A DNA stretch of 36,445 nucleotides from Pseudomonas fluorescens (GTDB lineage Bacteria; Pseudomonadota; Gammaproteobacteria; Pseudomonadales; Pseudomonadaceae): contig NZ_VCNJ01000007.1 in NCBI RefSeq assembly GCF_005938625.1, positions 1 to 36,445 of the forward strand, written 5' to 3'. The first letter of the stretch is position 1; the number at the start of each line of letters is the position of its first letter. The translations under genes were made by a program, and so were the position numbers. Positions 7,801 through 16,195 of this stretch are shown one piece after another. The notes beneath the pieces are model-generated. The model saw nothing but the letters and a program-made list of their open reading frames with translations, was not told the DNA's origin and ran no database searches.

Positions 7801-9361
7801 CCAGGTCACCGGAATATCGGTTGTCGCTGCTGCGGTTGGTCCGTGTGGCCGTGGTGATTTCCACCTGTTTACCGGCCAGTTGCACGTCGCCGGCGCTGGT
7901 CAATTCGGCGCCTTCGGAGCGCAATAACGCGGCGGTTTGCAGGGCGATATTGCCGGCCTTCAACTGGCTGGTGACGCTGCGCTGCTCTTCGCTGCTGCTG
8001 TTCCAATCGGCTTTCCACAGGTGCTTGCGGTGGTTGCCTTGATCAGTCCGCGTATGGCTTTCAGTGGCGGCGGTCAGGCGCAGATCGCCAGCGCTTTGCA
8101 CGCTCAGATTCTTCGCGGCTTCGACTTTGGCGGCTTTCAGTTCATTGTCTTTACCGGACGACAACCTGGCGTCGCGGCTGGCAATAATCTGGCTGCCGTG
8201 TTGACGCGATTCACTGTCGGTCTGGGTGCGATCGTAGGTTTCCCAAGTGATGCCGATGGTGCTGTTGTTCCAGTTTTCGCGCTTTTCCTGAAGCTTGCGG
8301 CTTTCGACCGTGGACAGGGTCAGGTTGCGTTTGGCGTCGAGCGTGACGTCGCGGCCGCCAACATCAGTCGCGGCCAGGGTCAGGTCCTTGCCACTGTGCA
8401 AAGCGACGTCGCCCTGACTGCTGCGAATACCGGCACGGGTCACGTCGAGGCTGTTGGCCACCGCTTCACCGCTGACACTCAAGTCACCGGCCGAGCGAAT
8501 TTGCACGCCGTCACGCCCGGCCACTTGCACAGCACCCACCCGCACGCCCGCACCTTCGGCGGTGCTGACAATATTGATACGGCCGGCCTGCATCGCGCCA
8601 AACAGGCTGGCATCGATGCGTTGATCAGCCGTGGTGCCGGCAGGGTCGACGGTTTTCACCTGACCGCTGGCGTAATCAACCTGATTGCGCCCGACCGTGA
8701 GGTTCAGTTGATCGCGCGCAGTGATCGCGCCCTGGCTGTCGATACGCGGCGCGATCAGGTTGATCGAGCCCTCGCCGTTGCGCAGGCCACCGCTGTGAAT
8801 CTGCAACTGACCGCTGGCGTCGCGGCTGTTCAGGCTTTGCAGTTTTCCGTCATTCAATTCAGGACGACCGACCACCAGATTAGCGTTCGGCGTGTTGATG
8901 AAACTGCCGCCATTGACCGAGATGCCGTTAGGGTTGGCCAGCACGTAATCGGCAGGTCGGCCGAAGATTTCCTGCGCGCCGTTGATGGCCGACGGATTGC
9001 GGCTGATCACTTCGTTGAGGATCACGCTCGCGGCCTGACCTTGCAGTTGCGGGTTGGCCGCCAGTTGCCCGGCCAGTTGCGATTGCCCGGCCTGCAAGGC
9101 GTTGTTCAACACCAGGCCCTGACGGTCGACGTTGTAGTCGAGGAACTGGTTGTGCGACAGGCCCGAACCGTTGGGCGCGACGATGTTGACGATGGGCACA
9201 CCGCCCTGAGTCTGCAATTGCGCGGTGCCGCCGGGTCCCGGTGCGACCACGACACCGCCGGCGAGCGCGCTCGGCAGGTGCACGGCGAAGAACAGGCTGG
9301 CAATCGCCCAGCGCAATTTGCCCCGAGGCGAAAGATGAAATGCAAAGGTGTGTGCTGGCAT
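4892..9361 (-). CDS. Filamentous-haemagglutinin-type TpsA exoprotein
   Basis: Large secreted adhesin-like protein of a two-partner secretion system, about 1490 residues. The N-terminus has a long signal region (HLSPRGKLRWAIASLFF..LPSALAG) and then a TPS/haemagglutination-activity domain (about residues 35-200) with VAPNGSGLSHNQF, INGAQEIFGRPADYVLANPNGI and GRPEL. The remainder is a repetitive beta-helix: many GGDVTLKGAEV-, SAGDLSVSG- and QNSNDSS-like 20-residue repeats, rich in Ser, Asn, Asp and Gly. The C-terminus ends within repeat-like sequence; I see no VENN/pretoxin motif or toxin domain, so it does not look like CdiA. ATG 9361, with GGAG eight bases before it, is preferred over the upstream ATG at 9391. 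The gene lies 97 bp downstream of its transporter gene. Confidence 0.93.
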   Translation of the reverse strand: MPAHTFAFHLSPRGKLRWAIASLFFAVHLPSALAGGVVVAPGPGGTAQLQTQGGVPIVNIVAPNGSGLSHNQFLDYNVDRQGLVLNNALQAGQSQLAGQLAANPQLQGQAASVILNEVISRNPSAINGAQEIFGRPADYVLANPNGISVNGGSFINTPNANLVVGRPELNDGKLQSLNSRDASGQLQIHSGGLRNGEGSINLIAPRIDSQGAITARDQLNLTVGRNQVDYASGQVKTVDPAGTTADQRIDASLFGAMQAGRINIVSTAEGAGVRVGAVQVAGRDGVQIRSAGDLSVSGEAVANSLDVTRAGIRSSQGDVALHSGKDLTLAATDVGGRDVTLDAKRNLTLSTVESRKLQEKRENWNNSTIGITWETYDRTQTDSESRQHGSQIIASRDARLSSGKDNELKAAKVEAAKNLSVQSAGDLRLTAATESHTRTDQGNHRKHLWKADWNSSSEEQRSVTSQLKAGNIALQTAALLRSEGAELTSAGDVQLAGKQVEITTATRTNRSSDNRYSGDLVGGGFFGKTGDADKGKTQHQGSKINASGKLIVKADDVRISGSQVRGGSDASVISDKGSLTIDGVQDTSYSNNHDKDSKFFGITKDESRQHGKDSSTVRSELVSDSNLKLKSAKDIAVAGSTVKADGALTADAAGDVNVHSTQNTHDSTDTTQTRGFDAYAKEQTPEQYRAGIHYEDKQQTVTRNDATQQGSSLSGGSVQVKAGGDVTLKGAEVKSTAGDTTLSGKNVSLLAEADSHKTSTDTSSTGGGFYYTGGLDRAGSGVDFAHSTAQDSTSKTIAQTTSVQSSGGLTINADKLATEGAQLKAGNGLNVAANEIDNRAASDSESSTHNDSNWSADIGANVEYKDIARPIAGAVKDVLNGKVPDKDALANLGQPNVGIDVAVGHGSASKTEQSSNAVVSRFDGGTVDVKTTGTLHDQGTQYNASVGQVNISADKLLADAASNMHSSNANAVDAKVDVRVYTKTGEDVNVAGSGAGGSSASSKDGSSAVVGGYAGSQGVNIKVGGDAQFEGSRFDGRQGGVSINTGGDLALNQANDRQNSNDSSLRGNGSLTVGTLPGTDGTNVDLGAGFQLDHTGKQSTDTQAHVASISGNGPVQLSSGGNQVQQGTKIDSAGAINLHAGGKLGLQAATDTHTATGSNLGGGLKGGGSKTSSEKSRDQGGNLSGNFNIGRVNEDSQTLTGGQLNSQSGVALSGDSIHLQGTQVSAPNVSIDAQKGGYVQESAQSSDHRNNWNVALNAGGNLSSKTPTAADEKASSDHGFNAGAKVGVDYLQGSTQQNSQIKADHVVLNSAGDAQLAGARIDAKDVSGKVAGDLSVESRQDASNHAKVDVDLGLTAKKNPPSDKEKLAGTDYKPTLKAQGEYAHKDSVAQASGISASQGLNLAVGGATQLTGAQISATQGKVDLGGSKVSSTDLSNRDYGVKATLDLPHKAEENAPKVSLENGNLKVGPVTLSGHLDTQTLQAGIDEKG

Positions 9362-9458
9362 AAAAACGTCTCCATGTGAGTACGGCATCACGTTGCGCGT
9401 TTAGTCTTGGCCGTGGCTGACGCGCTCAGATCCGACGGCTGTTTGTTCACTGCGTTGT

Positions 9459-11186
9459 TCAGATTTGCAGGCCTACGCGCATCAGCCAGGTCTCTGGCTC
9501 GTGCTGCAGACCGTTCGGTGTGGCGAGTGCGCGTTGGTAATCGACATCCACTTGCAGGTTCTTCCAGCCCAGATTCAGACCCACACTGGCACCGCTCAGG
9601 CGTTGGCCCTGCGCGCCGTGATCGGCCTTGATCCAGCCGTGGTCGAGGCCCACACGCGGGGTGATCTGCAGCGGCCATTCACTGCGCAGCGGCAGGCGCA
9701 AGGTGTTGCGCCAGATCGCGCCGCTGGCGCCGGAGGCACTGCTGACGCGATAGCCGCGCACAGCCGAATCGTCGGTGCCGAGCAACTGTTCGATCGCCGG
9801 CAACGGGTCCGGGCTGTACTGCAAATTGAGTTGGCTCTGCCACTGCCAGGCCTGCGCGCCGAACTGACCGTTGCGCCACTGGCTGAGGCCGGCGCGGTAC
9901 TTGCGGAACTGCGCCTTGGGCAGGTTGTTGATCTGCTGCTGCGAGTCATCGTCGGCGCCAAACCAGCGCAGGCCCTGGGCGTAATTGACGTCGAGGTTCC
10001 ACACCGCGCGGTCGAGCCAGAACAGATTGAGTCCAGCCTCGGCCACGGTCAGGGTCGGGCTCTGAATGCCGAGGCGAACGTCTTGCAGATAGCTGTCGAC
10101 ATCCTTGTGCGCCAGTTGCAGGTTGGCGCTGAGCTGACGGCTCTGGTCGCGCCACAACACCCGGTCGGCGCGCAGGCTGACTTGATCGGTGATGCCGGTG
10201 CTGTGAAAGGTCACACTCGGCAGTTTGAATGGCGCGCGATATTCGGCGTGGCTGGCGAACACGCTGTAGGTCCAGTAGCCGTAAGGGATCGCGTAATAGA
10301 GGCTGGCGTTGCGACTGTAACGATCGCCCTGATTGAGCGTGTCGCTGGCGCTGAGGCTTAGCAGATCGTTGAGTTGCAACGGGCTGTCGAGGCTCAGGCT
10401 GACCGTGTCGCGATCACGTCCGGTGCTGGCGCTGCCGAGGTTGTCGAAACCGGCATTCAAGGCCCAGCGCGAATGCGCGGAGGTGCGTGAGCGCAGGATG
10501 ATTCGCGAGGCGCCGGGCTGGCTGCCGGGGGCGATGTCGGCGGTGAGATCGATCGAGCGCAGGCGATTCAACTGATCGAGGCCCTGCTCCAGATCGCGCA
10601 GGTTCAACGGCTCGCCGAGCATGTTCGGGAAAGCACCGCCGAGGGACACCGGCAGGCTCTGATCGGCCAGTTCGATGGACTCGATGTAGCCTTCGTCAAC
10701 GCGGATATCCAGCGACTGCCCGGCTGCCGGAGCACTGACCAGGTATGGACGGCTGGCAATGTAGCCCTTGTCGACGTAGCTCGCGGTGATGGTCGCCAGC
10801 AGATGATTGATCTGGCCGACGCCCATGCACTGCGCCAGCAGCGGTTTGATCCGCGCGTTGAGTTTGTCGCTGTCGATCAGCGTGACGCCGCCGATGCGCG
10901 TGCCGCTCAACGGCCAGCAACGTTCATCGGGGGTAACGGTTGGCGGGATGGCCGGGGTGATTGGTGTCGGGCCGAACGCGCCGCGCTCCAATTGCCGTTT
11001 TCTTTGCTCAAGTTGCAACTGTTGCAGATCGCGTTGCTGCTGTTGTTGCTGGCGCAGCACTTCCTGACCCGGCGCGGCAGGTTCGGCCGCTTCAATCGAG
11101 GAGGCACACACACCCAACACAAAGGCCGACAGCAGCGGGCAAAGCGGGGAGCGACGGCGAAAAACAGCGCGAAACGGATACGGCAC
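9459..11186 (-). CDS. TpsB outer-membrane transporter (ShlB/FhaC/HecB family)
   Basis: Omp85-related two-partner secretion pore that exports the adjacent TpsA. The 575-residue product has a signal peptide (PLLSAFVLGVCASSIEAAE) and a Gln-rich segment with six Gln in a row (about residues 44-65) that may be the plug helix or linker. Two POTRA domains follow (GGVTLIDSDKLNARIKPLL, YVDKGYIASRPYL; LDIRVDEGYIESIEL), then a 16-strand-type barrel with the conserved region around LGTDDSAVRGY ('VRGY' motif of the family). The start is GTG at 11186, with AAGGA eight bases upstream. The tpsB-tpsA order and spacing suggest one operon. Confidence 0.93.
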   Translation of the reverse strand: MPYPFRAVFRRRSPLCPLLSAFVLGVCASSIEAAEPAAPGQEVLRQQQQQQRDLQQLQLEQRKRQLERGAFGPTPITPAIPPTVTPDERCWPLSGTRIGGVTLIDSDKLNARIKPLLAQCMGVGQINHLLATITASYVDKGYIASRPYLVSAPAAGQSLDIRVDEGYIESIELADQSLPVSLGGAFPNMLGEPLNLRDLEQGLDQLNRLRSIDLTADIAPGSQPGASRIILRSRTSAHSRWALNAGFDNLGSASTGRDRDTVSLSLDSPLQLNDLLSLSASDTLNQGDRYSRNASLYYAIPYGYWTYSVFASHAEYRAPFKLPSVTFHSTGITDQVSLRADRVLWRDQSRQLSANLQLAHKDVDSYLQDVRLGIQSPTLTVAEAGLNLFWLDRAVWNLDVNYAQGLRWFGADDDSQQQINNLPKAQFRKYRAGLSQWRNGQFGAQAWQWQSQLNLQYSPDPLPAIEQLLGTDDSAVRGYRVSSASGASGAIWRNTLRLPLRSEWPLQITPRVGLDHGWIKADHGAQGQRLSGASVGLNLGWKNLQVDVDYQRALATPNGLQHEPETWLMRVGLQI

Positions 11187-11294
11187 GCAACATCCTTGCG
11201 ATCATAAAATGGCGTAATGCCATGTCATCAATGATCGTGATAGTCGGAGCCCTCCTACACAAATGCAAGACGCTTCCTACAGCGCTTACATTTC

Positions 11295-12428
11295 TTAAAC
11301 AATTGCTTTGCCTGGCTTTATTGTCAGCAACAAGGCCACGGTGCTGCACGCTATCAGGGTTTCCCCGAGGGCCTGAAACCAGCCCGCGAGTATCAGGGCT
11401 GCACCAATAAGCAGGTAATACATCAAACCCAACAACGCCCCGGCGGTGCCCAGTCGATCAGCGTAATCGACCAGTGCCGACCCGAGTACATTCGGAATCG
11501 CCAGGCCAAACGCCAACACCACCAGCAACATCGGCAGAACGAACGCAACACTGCCTTGCAGCGACCACACGCCCGCACCACCGAGCAACGCGATGCCACC
11601 CGCGAGGCGAATCAACTGCAATGCCTTGAACCCGGCCGCCAATAAACGCCGGTTGAGCCATGCTCCAAAACCTGAGCCCAGCGCGAGGATCACGCCGCTG
11701 TAACCGAACACACTGGCGCTCACCCCCAGCCGCTGAAACATGAACGGAGCAAGGCTGTAATAGCTGAACAACGCCACGTTGAACGAAGCAATCCACAGCG
11801 CCGAGCGCCAGATTCCCGGGTCACGCAACATGCGCCCGAGGGTTTCGAGCAAACCGACATGGCGCGTTGGCTGGGGCCGGGTTTCCGCCAGGGTGTACCA
11901 ACTCCACAGCCACAACAGCGCTGCCAGCAACAGCAACGCACCAAGCACACCGCGATAACCGAAGGCCTGAACCAGACTGGCCCCGCTGAACAAGCCAATC
12001 GCCGGACTGGCCGCCAGCGCGATGCCCACCAACGAAAACACCTGGGCCAGTTCGGCGCCCTTGAAGCGGTCGCGCAACACGGTTTGCGTAACCACCGAGC
12101 CCACCGCCGCACCGAACGCCGCCAACATCTGCGCCAGTAACAAGCCGTTGAAACTGCTGACCCGCAGGCCTAAAAGCGTGGCAATTGCATAGATTGCCAG
12201 TCCCGCGAGCATTGCCGGGCGCCGACCGATGCGATCACACAAACGTCCCCACACCACCACCCCGACGGCAAACGCCAGGAAATACACGGATAACGTCTGC
12301 GTCGCTGCTTGCGGGTCGACGTTGAACACACGCCCGATATCACCGAGCGCCGGGCTGTACAGGGTTTGCGCGATCTGCGCAAACATCAGCAACGCAATCG
12401 CCAGCCACAGGAAATGTCTGTTGTTCAT
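11295..12428 (-). CDS. MFS drug-efflux transporter, Bcr/CflA-like
   Basis: Predicted 12-TM proton-driven exporter of 377 residues. The first helices run MNNRHFLWLAIALLMFAQIAQTLYSPALGDIG. Loop 2-3 carries the MFS motif A (GRLCDRIGRRP), and helix 5 has the motif C-like GIALAASPAIGLFSGASL typical of drug/H+ antiporters. The start at 12428 has GAGGAG nine bases upstream. It is divergent from an AraC-type regulator across 98 bp, a usual layout for regulator-controlled efflux. The substrate cannot be read from sequence. Confidence 0.85.
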   Translation of the reverse strand: MNNRHFLWLAIALLMFAQIAQTLYSPALGDIGRVFNVDPQAATQTLSVYFLAFAVGVVVWGRLCDRIGRRPAMLAGLAIYAIATLLGLRVSSFNGLLLAQMLAAFGAAVGSVVTQTVLRDRFKGAELAQVFSLVGIALAASPAIGLFSGASLVQAFGYRGVLGALLLLAALLWLWSWYTLAETRPQPTRHVGLLETLGRMLRDPGIWRSALWIASFNVALFSYYSLAPFMFQRLGVSASVFGYSGVILALGSGFGAWLNRRLLAAGFKALQLIRLAGGIALLGGAGVWSLQGSVAFVLPMLLVVLAFGLAIPNVLGSALVDYADRLGTAGALLGLMYYLLIGAALILAGWFQALGETLIACSTVALLLTIKPGKAIV

Positions 12429-12526
12429 GCTTCATCACTCCTCTCATAAACCGCCGAGGAGTTTAAGAATCGAGGAGTGGCGTATTATCCGAATCCTGCC
12501 AATTTATCGATGAAATCGGACAACCC

Positions 12527-13291
12527 ATGGCTTGGCTCGATGCCCACGCAACCTTTGACGCTGATCGCTTTCAGGCACCGGTGATTGGCATCGCCTCGAC
12601 CCTGGGTGATCACGACTCCGGTTTGCACCGCCATCAACGCGGGCAACTGCTGTACACGCGACAGGGCTGCACGCGGATTACCCTGGCGCAGCAATTGTGT
12701 CTGCTGCCACCGTCGCGGGCGGCGTGGATTCCGCCGGGTGTCAGCCATCGCGCAGTGATGCAGCAGAGTGTCGATTACCGCTCCATCTACTTGATCCCCG
12801 AACTGTGCGCTGCACTGCCGCAGCAGGTCTGCGTGATTGAAGTCAGCCCTTTGCTGCGGGCGGTGCTGGAACCGATGGCGCTGGCCGATTTCGCCAGCGA
12901 TTGGCAGCAAGGCAAATTCGTCCATCTGCTCGGCCTGTGCCTGAGCGAAATCGCCGAAGCGGCGCAGCAACCCATGCTGTTGCCGTTACCTCAGGACAAG
13001 CGACTCGCGCCCCTGCTGAAAACTCCCGAGCGACTGCCGCCGGAGCTGCAAGTGCTGGAACAACAGATCGGCGCCAGCAGCCGCACCATCGGGCGAATCT
13101 TTCAGCGCGAAACCGGCATGAGTTATCAGCAATGGCGCCAGCAGTGGCGCTTGATGCGCGCGATGGAATTGCTCGCCACCGGGCGCAGCCTGAGTTACTG
13201 CGCTTTCGAATCGGGTTTTGCCAGCGACAGCGCCTTTATCGCCTTCTTCAAATCCATGACCGGCAGTACCCCGGGCCACTGGCTCAAGTGA
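12527..13291 (+). CDS. AraC-family transcriptional regulator
   Basis: DNA-binding regulator of 254 residues. The N-terminal half is a cupin-type sensor domain (GDHDSGLHRHQRGQLLYTRQG, AAWIPPGVSHR). The C-terminal half has the two AraC helix-turn-helices (QIGASSRTIGRIFQRETGMSYQQWRQQWRLMRAMELL and LSYCAFESGFASDSAFIAFFKSMTGSTPGHW). It lies back to back with the MFS gene, and 96 bp before an EmrA/EmrB-type operon on its own strand, so it may control either or both efflux units. The ligand is unknown. Confidence 0.9.
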   Translation: MAWLDAHATFDADRFQAPVIGIASTLGDHDSGLHRHQRGQLLYTRQGCTRITLAQQLCLLPPSRAAWIPPGVSHRAVMQQSVDYRSIYLIPELCAALPQQVCVIEVSPLLRAVLEPMALADFASDWQQGKFVHLLGLCLSEIAEAAQQPMLLPLPQDKRLAPLLKTPERLPPELQVLEQQIGASSRTIGRIFQRETGMSYQQWRQQWRLMRAMELLATGRSLSYCAFESGFASDSAFIAFFKSMTGSTPGHWLK

Positions 13292-13387
13292 GCAACTGAC
13301 GATCGGCGTCAGAAATCATTTGCGACTAAATATTACCTACGTCATATTACAGCCGTAATAACGACCCGCTTACCCAGGTAATCCGCC

Positions 13388-14497
13388 ATGACCAGCATGC
13401 CCACCCTCGAACCTGTTGTGGTGAAGACCAAGCCGCCCCTGCTTAAACGCTTGCTGCTTCCCGGCGCCGGATTGCTCGCGCTGATCTTCGCCGGGGTCTA
13501 CGCCGTGCATTGGTGGGGGGCCGGGCGTTTTCTCGAAGAAACCGACGATGCCTATATTGGTGGCGATGTTACGGTGATCGGGCCGAAAGTCGCCGGTTAC
13601 ATCGATGAAGTGCTGGTCAGCGACAACCAGCATGTAAAGGCCGGCGATGTGTTGATTCGCCTCGACGCCCGCGACTATCGCGCCAACCTCGCCAAGGCCG
13701 AAGGCGCCGTGGCCGCCGAAGAAGCCCTGCTGGCCAACCTCGACGCCACCGAACAACTGCAACAAGCAGTGATCGGCCAGGCCCGCGCCGGCATCGACGC
13801 CGCTGGCGCAGAAACCGCACGCTCGCGGGATGACAACGCGCGCTACAAACGCCTGGTGACCACCAATGCCGTGTCGGTGGAAAGCGCACAACGCGCCGAC
13901 GCCACCTTCAAAACCGCGCAAGCCCTCAGCGCCCGCGCGCAGGCCGAACTGCTCGCCGCGCAACGCCAGCTCGCGGTGATCGACACCCAGAAACAACAGG
14001 CCCGCGCCGCCCTTCAGCAAGCCCGGGCCGAACGCGATCTGGCACAACTGAACCTCGGCTACACCGAACTGCGCGCGCCGGTCGATGGGGTGATCGGCAA
14101 TCGCCGCGCACGGGTTGGCGCCTATGCTCAAGCCGGCTCGCAACAGTTGTCGGTGGTGCCCGCCAGCGGTTTGTGGGTGGATGCCAATTTCAAGGAAGAC
14201 CAATTGGCGCGGATGAAACCCGGACAACGGGTGAGCATCCGCGCCGACGTGCTCTCGGGTCAGGAGTTCCACGGTCGTCTCGACAGCCTCGCCCCCGCCA
14301 CTGGCTCGCAATTCAGCGTGCTGCCGCCGGAAAACGCCACCGGCAACTTCACCAAAATCGTCCAGCGCGTGCCAGTACGGATCCTCCTTGACCCGGCTGA
14401 CGGCGTACTCGGGCACTTGCGCCCGGGCCTGTCGGTAACGGCGGAAGTCGACACCCGTGCACAACCGGAAACCAGCGCCGTGGCCGTCGCACCATGA
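13388..14497 (+). CDS. HlyD/EmrA-type periplasmic adaptor of multidrug efflux
   Basis: Membrane-fusion protein of 369 residues that links an inner-membrane pump to an outer-membrane channel. It has one N-terminal TM helix (LLLPGAGLLALIFAGVYAVHWW) and then the lipoyl half-motif TDDAYIGGDVTVIGPKVAGY. A long Ala/Gln/Arg-rich coiled coil spans about residues 95-220. The second half-motif follows (LRAPVDGVIGNRRARVGAYAQ), then the beta-barrel (GLWVDANFKEDQLARMKPGQ). It overlaps the next gene by four bases (ATGA). No outer-membrane factor gene is adjacent, so a TolC-type partner must be elsewhere. Confidence 0.92.
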   Translation: MTSMPTLEPVVVKTKPPLLKRLLLPGAGLLALIFAGVYAVHWWGAGRFLEETDDAYIGGDVTVIGPKVAGYIDEVLVSDNQHVKAGDVLIRLDARDYRANLAKAEGAVAAEEALLANLDATEQLQQAVIGQARAGIDAAGAETARSRDDNARYKRLVTTNAVSVESAQRADATFKTAQALSARAQAELLAAQRQLAVIDTQKQQARAALQQARAERDLAQLNLGYTELRAPVDGVIGNRRARVGAYAQAGSQQLSVVPASGLWVDANFKEDQLARMKPGQRVSIRADVLSGQEFHGRLDSLAPATGSQFSVLPPENATGNFTKIVQRVPVRILLDPADGVLGHLRPGLSVTAEVDTRAQPETSAVAVAP

Positions 14498-16086
14498 GCA
14501 CCGCCCTCGCCGCCCCTGCACAGCCATTCAATGCGGCGGACATGGCGACCGCGACCAAGGTATTCGCCTTCGCGACCATGTGCATCGGCATGTTCATCGC
14601 GCTGCTCGACATCCAGATTGTCTCGGCGTCGCTGCGCGATATCGGCGGCGGGCTGTCTGCCGGCACCGACGAAACCGCGTGGGTGCAGACCAGTTACCTG
14701 ATCGCCGAAATCATCGTGATTCCGCTGTCCGGTTGGCTGTCACGGGTGTTCTCGACGCGCTGGTTGTTCTGCGCGTCGGCGGTCGGCTTCACCCTCGCCA
14801 GCCTGCTCTGCGGTGTGGCCTGGAACATCCAGAGCATGATTGCCTTTCGCGCGCTGCAAGGATTTCTTGGCGGCTCGATGATTCCGCTGGTGTTTACCAC
14901 CGCGTTCTTTTTCTTCACCGGCAAACAACGGGTGATCGCTGCGGCAACCATTGGTGCAGTCGCGTCTTTGGCACCGACAATGGGTCCGGTGATCGGTGGC
15001 TGGATCACTGATATTTCCTCGTGGCACTGGTTGTTCTACATCAACCTGGTGCCGGGGATTTTCGTCGCTGTAGCGGTGCCGATGCTGGTGAAGATCGACC
15101 AGCCGGAACTGTCGCTGCTCAAAGGCGCGGACTATCTGAGCATGGTCTTTCTCGCGCTGTTTCTCGGCTGCCTGGAATACACCCTCGAAGAAGGCCCGCG
15201 CTGGAACTGGTTCAGCGACCAGACCATTCTGACTACCGCGTGGATCAGTGGCTTGGCAGGGTTGGCATTCATTGGCCGCACCTTGCAGGTGGCCAATCCG
15301 ATCGTCGATCTGCGCGCCTTGAAGGATCGCAATTTCGCCCTCGGTTGCTTCTTTTCGTTCGTCACCGGCATTGGCCTGTTCGCCACGATCTACCTGACGC
15401 CGCTGTTCCTCGGCCGAGTGCGCGGCTACAGCGCGCTGGACATTGGTCTGGCGGTTTTCTCCACCGGTGTGTTCCAGATCATGGCGATTCCGCTGTATGC
15501 CTTTCTGGCCAATCGCGTTGATCTGCGCTGGATCATGATGGTAGGTCTGGGCTTGTTTGCGGTGTCGATGTGGGAGTTCAGCCCGATTACCCACGACTGG
15601 GGCGCGGGACAATTGATGCTGCCGCAAGCGTTGCGCGGGATTGCCCAGCAACTGGCGGTGCCGCCAGCGGTGACGCTGACCTTGGGTGGATTGGCACCGG
15701 CACGCCTCAAGCATGCGTCGGGCCTGTTCAACCTGATGCGCAATCTGGGCGGTGCAATTGGTATTGCGGCGTGCGCAACCATCCTCAATGACCGCACCAA
15801 TCTGCACTTCACGCGATTGGCCGAACACTTGAACAGCAGCAATGAAGCGATGAATCAGTGGCTGTCGCAGGTCGGCGGCAACTTCGCGAGTCTGGGCCAG
15901 AGCGGCGACGTCGGCGTCACCGCCAGCCTGCGCCAGTTGTGGTTGCTGACCTACCGCGAGGCGCAAACCCAGACCTACGGCGACACCTTTTTGATGATCG
16001 GCGTGTGCTTCGTCATCGCCACGGCGATGGTGCCCTTGATGCGCAAGGTGCAACCACCGGCGGCGCCGAGTGCGGATGGGCATTGA
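14494..16086 (+). CDS. DHA2-family (EmrB-type) multidrug MFS transporter
   Basis: A 14-TM drug/H+ antiporter of 530 residues. Typical features are FIALLDIQIVSASLRDIGGGLSA in helix 1, DETAWVQTSYLIAEI in helix 2, GRxxGGSMIPLVF-like sequence, motif C in PTMGPVIGGWITD, and WHWLFYINLVPG. The ATG overlaps the stop of the adaptor gene, which implies translational coupling and a two-gene operon. Downstream lies an inverted REP pair before a convergent gene. The substrate range is not deducible. Confidence 0.93.
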   Translation: MSTALAAPAQPFNAADMATATKVFAFATMCIGMFIALLDIQIVSASLRDIGGGLSAGTDETAWVQTSYLIAEIIVIPLSGWLSRVFSTRWLFCASAVGFTLASLLCGVAWNIQSMIAFRALQGFLGGSMIPLVFTTAFFFFTGKQRVIAAATIGAVASLAPTMGPVIGGWITDISSWHWLFYINLVPGIFVAVAVPMLVKIDQPELSLLKGADYLSMVFLALFLGCLEYTLEEGPRWNWFSDQTILTTAWISGLAGLAFIGRTLQVANPIVDLRALKDRNFALGCFFSFVTGIGLFATIYLTPLFLGRVRGYSALDIGLAVFSTGVFQIMAIPLYAFLANRVDLRWIMMVGLGLFAVSMWEFSPITHDWGAGQLMLPQALRGIAQQLAVPPAVTLTLGGLAPARLKHASGLFNLMRNLGGAIGIAACATILNDRTNLHFTRLAEHLNSSNEAMNQWLSQVGGNFASLGQSGDVGVTASLRQLWLLTYREAQTQTYGDTFLMIGVCFVIATAMVPLMRKVQPPAAPSADGH

Positions 16087-16089
16087 TGC

Positions 16090-16183
16090 CCCCTGTAGGA
16101 GCTGCCGAAGGCTGCGATCTTTTGATCTTGTCTCTTAAAAAGCAAAGTCAAAAGATCGCAACCTTCGGCAGCTCCTACAAGGG
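16090..16183. repeat. Inverted REP pair (GTAGGAGCTGCCGAAGG family)
   Basis: CCCTGTAGGAGCTGCCGAAG, continuing into GCTGCGATCTTTTGA, is mirrored by TCAAAAGATCGCAACCTTCG, then GCAGCTCCTACAAGGG. The spacer is about 20 bases. It stands between the convergent emrB-type and CMD-family genes and can form a long hairpin that may act as a bidirectional transcription end. A single arm of the same family is at 3668-3700. Confidence 0.9.
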
Positions 16184-16195
16184 ATTGTGGGTAGC

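Noticed and set aside
5753..7927. Plus-strand open frame of 724 codons inside the haemagglutinin gene
   Set aside because: It is antisense to the repetitive, GC-rich tpsA gene; its Ala/Val/Asp-rich product has no domain and no ribosome site. The same holds for the frame at 7937-9379.
14740..16083. Minus-strand open frame of 447 codons opposite the emrB-type gene
   Set aside because: His/Gln/Arg-rich antisense composition, whereas the plus strand encodes a clear 14-TM transporter.
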